Source: Candidatus Brocadiia bacterium
GTDB lineage: Bacteria; Planctomycetota; MHYJ01; WSZJ01
Assembly: GCA_013360825.1 (NCBI GenBank)
Contig: JABWAY010000063.1
Location: forward strand, 1-15,162
DNA length: 15,162 nucleotides
Direction of reading: 5' to 3'
A program made the translations under genes and the position numbers. Shown in pieces: positions 14,901-15,162 of the stretch. The first letter of the stretch is position 1. Each line of letters starts with the position of its first letter. The notes below the pieces were generated by a model. It was given only the letters and a program-made list of their open reading frames with translations, did no database searches and was not told the origin of the DNA.

Positions 14901-15016
14901 GGATCGCGCAGGAGGTCGGAAATCGCCTCGGCCAGCTGGTCCTCGGTACAGAATCCCAGCCGGAAGGCGGCGAGGCCGAACAGAAGGTCGCTGTCGCGTC
15001 CTGGAAGGGCGGCCAT
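11960..15016 (-). CDS. Soluble Ser/Thr protein kinase with coiled coil, PEGA-like and SUMF1/FGE-like domains
   Basis: An intracellular signalling kinase of 1018 residues with no membrane segment that I can see. Residues 1-90 form a planctomycete-type helical domain (FGLAAFRLGF...TEDQLAEAI...QVLNERL). The kinase domain (about 143-430) has G-loop GRGGIGRV (151-158), K173, E190, HRDLKPAN (264-271), DWG (284-286, for DFG), GTPSYMPPE (330-338) and SDVYALG (351-357). The activation segment carries a long basic Ser/Thr-rich insert (about 292-325). A charged coiled coil spans about 430-515, followed by a helical stretch and a PEGA-like module (about 695-742). Residues about 750-1005 are SUMF1/FGE-like (PVLSVSWNDAAAYAHWAS, LFPWGS, GNGREWCLND, RVSRGGAWN) but lack the catalytic cysteine pair after RGG, so formylglycine synthesis is unlikely. 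No Shine-Dalgarno precedes the ATG at 15016; the conserved N-terminal domain supports that start. Confidence 0.92.
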   Translation of the reverse strand: MAALPGRDSDLLFGLAAFRLGFCTEDQLAEAISDLLRDPSRDFEQVLNERLDISASALHAAQAAATAWRQNHGDAAAALAALDVPPRVLAAWRGHRSHPSSAETLMMPVSKRPRPSSSGAALSVMGAGGMAPSPVMTQSPDRKYVLGAELGRGGIGRVIEAFDSDLERTVALKLVLEDAPAEALERFRWEGRVTGRLEHPNIVPVHEVGILPATKEVFVAMKRIHGRDMLQVIRDRSWKPRRLVEAFRDVCQGMAYAHSKGVVHRDLKPANVMLGDFGEVLIVDWGLARALGTKESTRRVRPRATTRKMRKLDGASSRSSKLTMEGQVLGTPSYMPPEQALGLLEEVDQRSDVYALGAILYEILTFQPPFEDPNPWEVIRQVTTADLKPPSLFMPCPPELEAICLKALSKKKSDRYAGAGELAAEIEAYLEGTKERERRERLAREQVEKARSENAKRDELEAEARRCLQGARRLAEETKAHAPLAKKKELWEAQDRVHALERQSLRAFAEADAALTSALSNVPDHPEARRLKAQIYWQRFLEAEIAGDERGALLHRQVVERHDDGEFQARLRGDGTLAVRSQAYTCGCLENGRRVRPAELGIMGYHPWSGRILTMKGSEGLKELEPDAAVQLRVHAPSCLPSPAPGARVWAYRYVEMDRAMIPVTVGAGKPKCPEAVLSELFGNSPQRPRGTGQYLGETPLEPRAWPMGSWLLVVQADGFRPAAVPVHVGRQEQLQVDVTLFADSHVPDGYVPVPAGRFPFQLGRAEITLGVSGGVRDVDEFLMARNAVTCGEYREFLNSLPRAAAARHVPRQSDEGGAYWPVTARGWEIPTAEWLSGNRAGRETAARLRLAQADWREDWPVLSVSWNDAAAYAHWASRKTGRLLCLPHEEWWEKSGRGPDGRLFPWGSHFDAIRCNCSETYADGLRPASIQEFPADESPYGIRGLSGNGREWCLNDLGGRRYRDWRVSRGGAWNAPSGSGSLVKRFGWVATTIDPGQGFRLACAVRLSGAARPTSPA

Positions 15017-15093
15017 GGAGCCCGCATGGTACTTGGAATCGGGCGTCCGGCGACCTGTTCGGAACGATGCCGTCCGGGGACCCGCGCCGGAGC
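15017..15093. other. Short intergenic stretch upstream of the kinase gene
   Basis: These 77 bases lie between the kinase start and a possible upstream minus-strand gene. I see no clear promoter hexamers, no Shine-Dalgarno for the kinase, and no hairpin with a T-run. An out-of-frame ATG on the minus strand (15027) sits 11 bases upstream of the chosen start and opens a shadow frame. Confidence 0.4.
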
Positions 15094-15162
15094 CTACTTC
15101 CGGGCCCGGACGGCCTCCAGCGCGCGCCGTGCGGCGCGCTCCGTGGGCGCGAAGCCGCAGGC
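15094..15162 (-). CDS. Possible 3' end of a minus-strand gene (partial)
   Basis: On the minus strand an open frame enters from the window edge and ends with TAG at 15096-15094, giving a 22-residue tail ACGFAPTERAARRALEAVRA plus RK. It has the look of a helical, charged protein C-terminus and ends 77 bases before the kinase start on the same strand, as expected for an upstream gene. Twenty-two codons in GC-rich DNA can be open by chance, so this is tentative and no family can be named. Confidence 0.4.
   Translation of the reverse strand, partial: ACGFAPTERAARRALEAVRARK

Noticed and set aside
1..15162. tRNA/rRNA genes, insertion sequences, CRISPR repeats, attachment sites or riboswitches
   Set aside because: No cloverleaf or repeat pattern was seen by eye, coding density leaves no room larger than 77 bases, and no transposase or integrase motif is present.

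Overview
This is a GC-rich (about 70% by eye), densely coded bacterial window with no RNA genes, mobile elements, CRISPR arrays or obvious repeats. The best clue to the organism is the large minus-strand protein kinase at the right. It has a planctomycete-style N-terminal helical domain (FGLAAFRLGF...EDQLAEAI), a DWG in place of DFG, and a C-terminal SUMF1/FGE-like domain. With the high GC and lipoprotein-rich content, this points to Planctomycetota or a nearby lineage. Myxococcota is a less likely alternative.

Left region (1-9643, plus strand) looks like one nine-gene operon for scavenging nucleotides. Exported enzymes come first and last of the membrane block: a 5'-nucleotidase (truncated by the window edge) and a lipid-anchored alkaline phosphatase, which would strip phosphate from nucleotides outside the cytoplasm. 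Between them lies a complete BMP-family nucleoside ABC importer: binding lipoprotein, double ATPase and two permeases. Then come three cytosolic enzymes: purine nucleoside phosphorylase, adenosine deaminase and cytidine deaminase. Five of the eight junctions are 4-base ATGA/GTGA start-stop overlaps, one is a 17-base overlap, one is a 3-base gap, and only the first has a real spacer (75 bases). Expected products are hypoxanthine/guanine, (deoxy)ribose-1-phosphate, uridine, ammonia and phosphate. No pyrimidine nucleoside phosphorylase, phosphopentomutase or deoxyribose-phosphate aldolase is in the window.

Middle region (9651-11976): a minus-strand secreted Ntn-type hydrolase of the C45 (acyl-CoA:6-APA acyltransferase-like) family converges on the operon end with a 7-base gap. 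It is transcribed divergently, across a 67-base intergenic region, from a plus-strand lipoprotein of unknown function.

Right region (11960-15162, minus strand): a 1018-residue soluble Ser/Thr kinase with coiled coil, PEGA-like and FGE-like domains. It overlaps the lipoprotein gene tail to tail by 17 bases. The last 69 bases may be the 3' end of another minus-strand gene. No gene-free stretch exceeds 77 bases.
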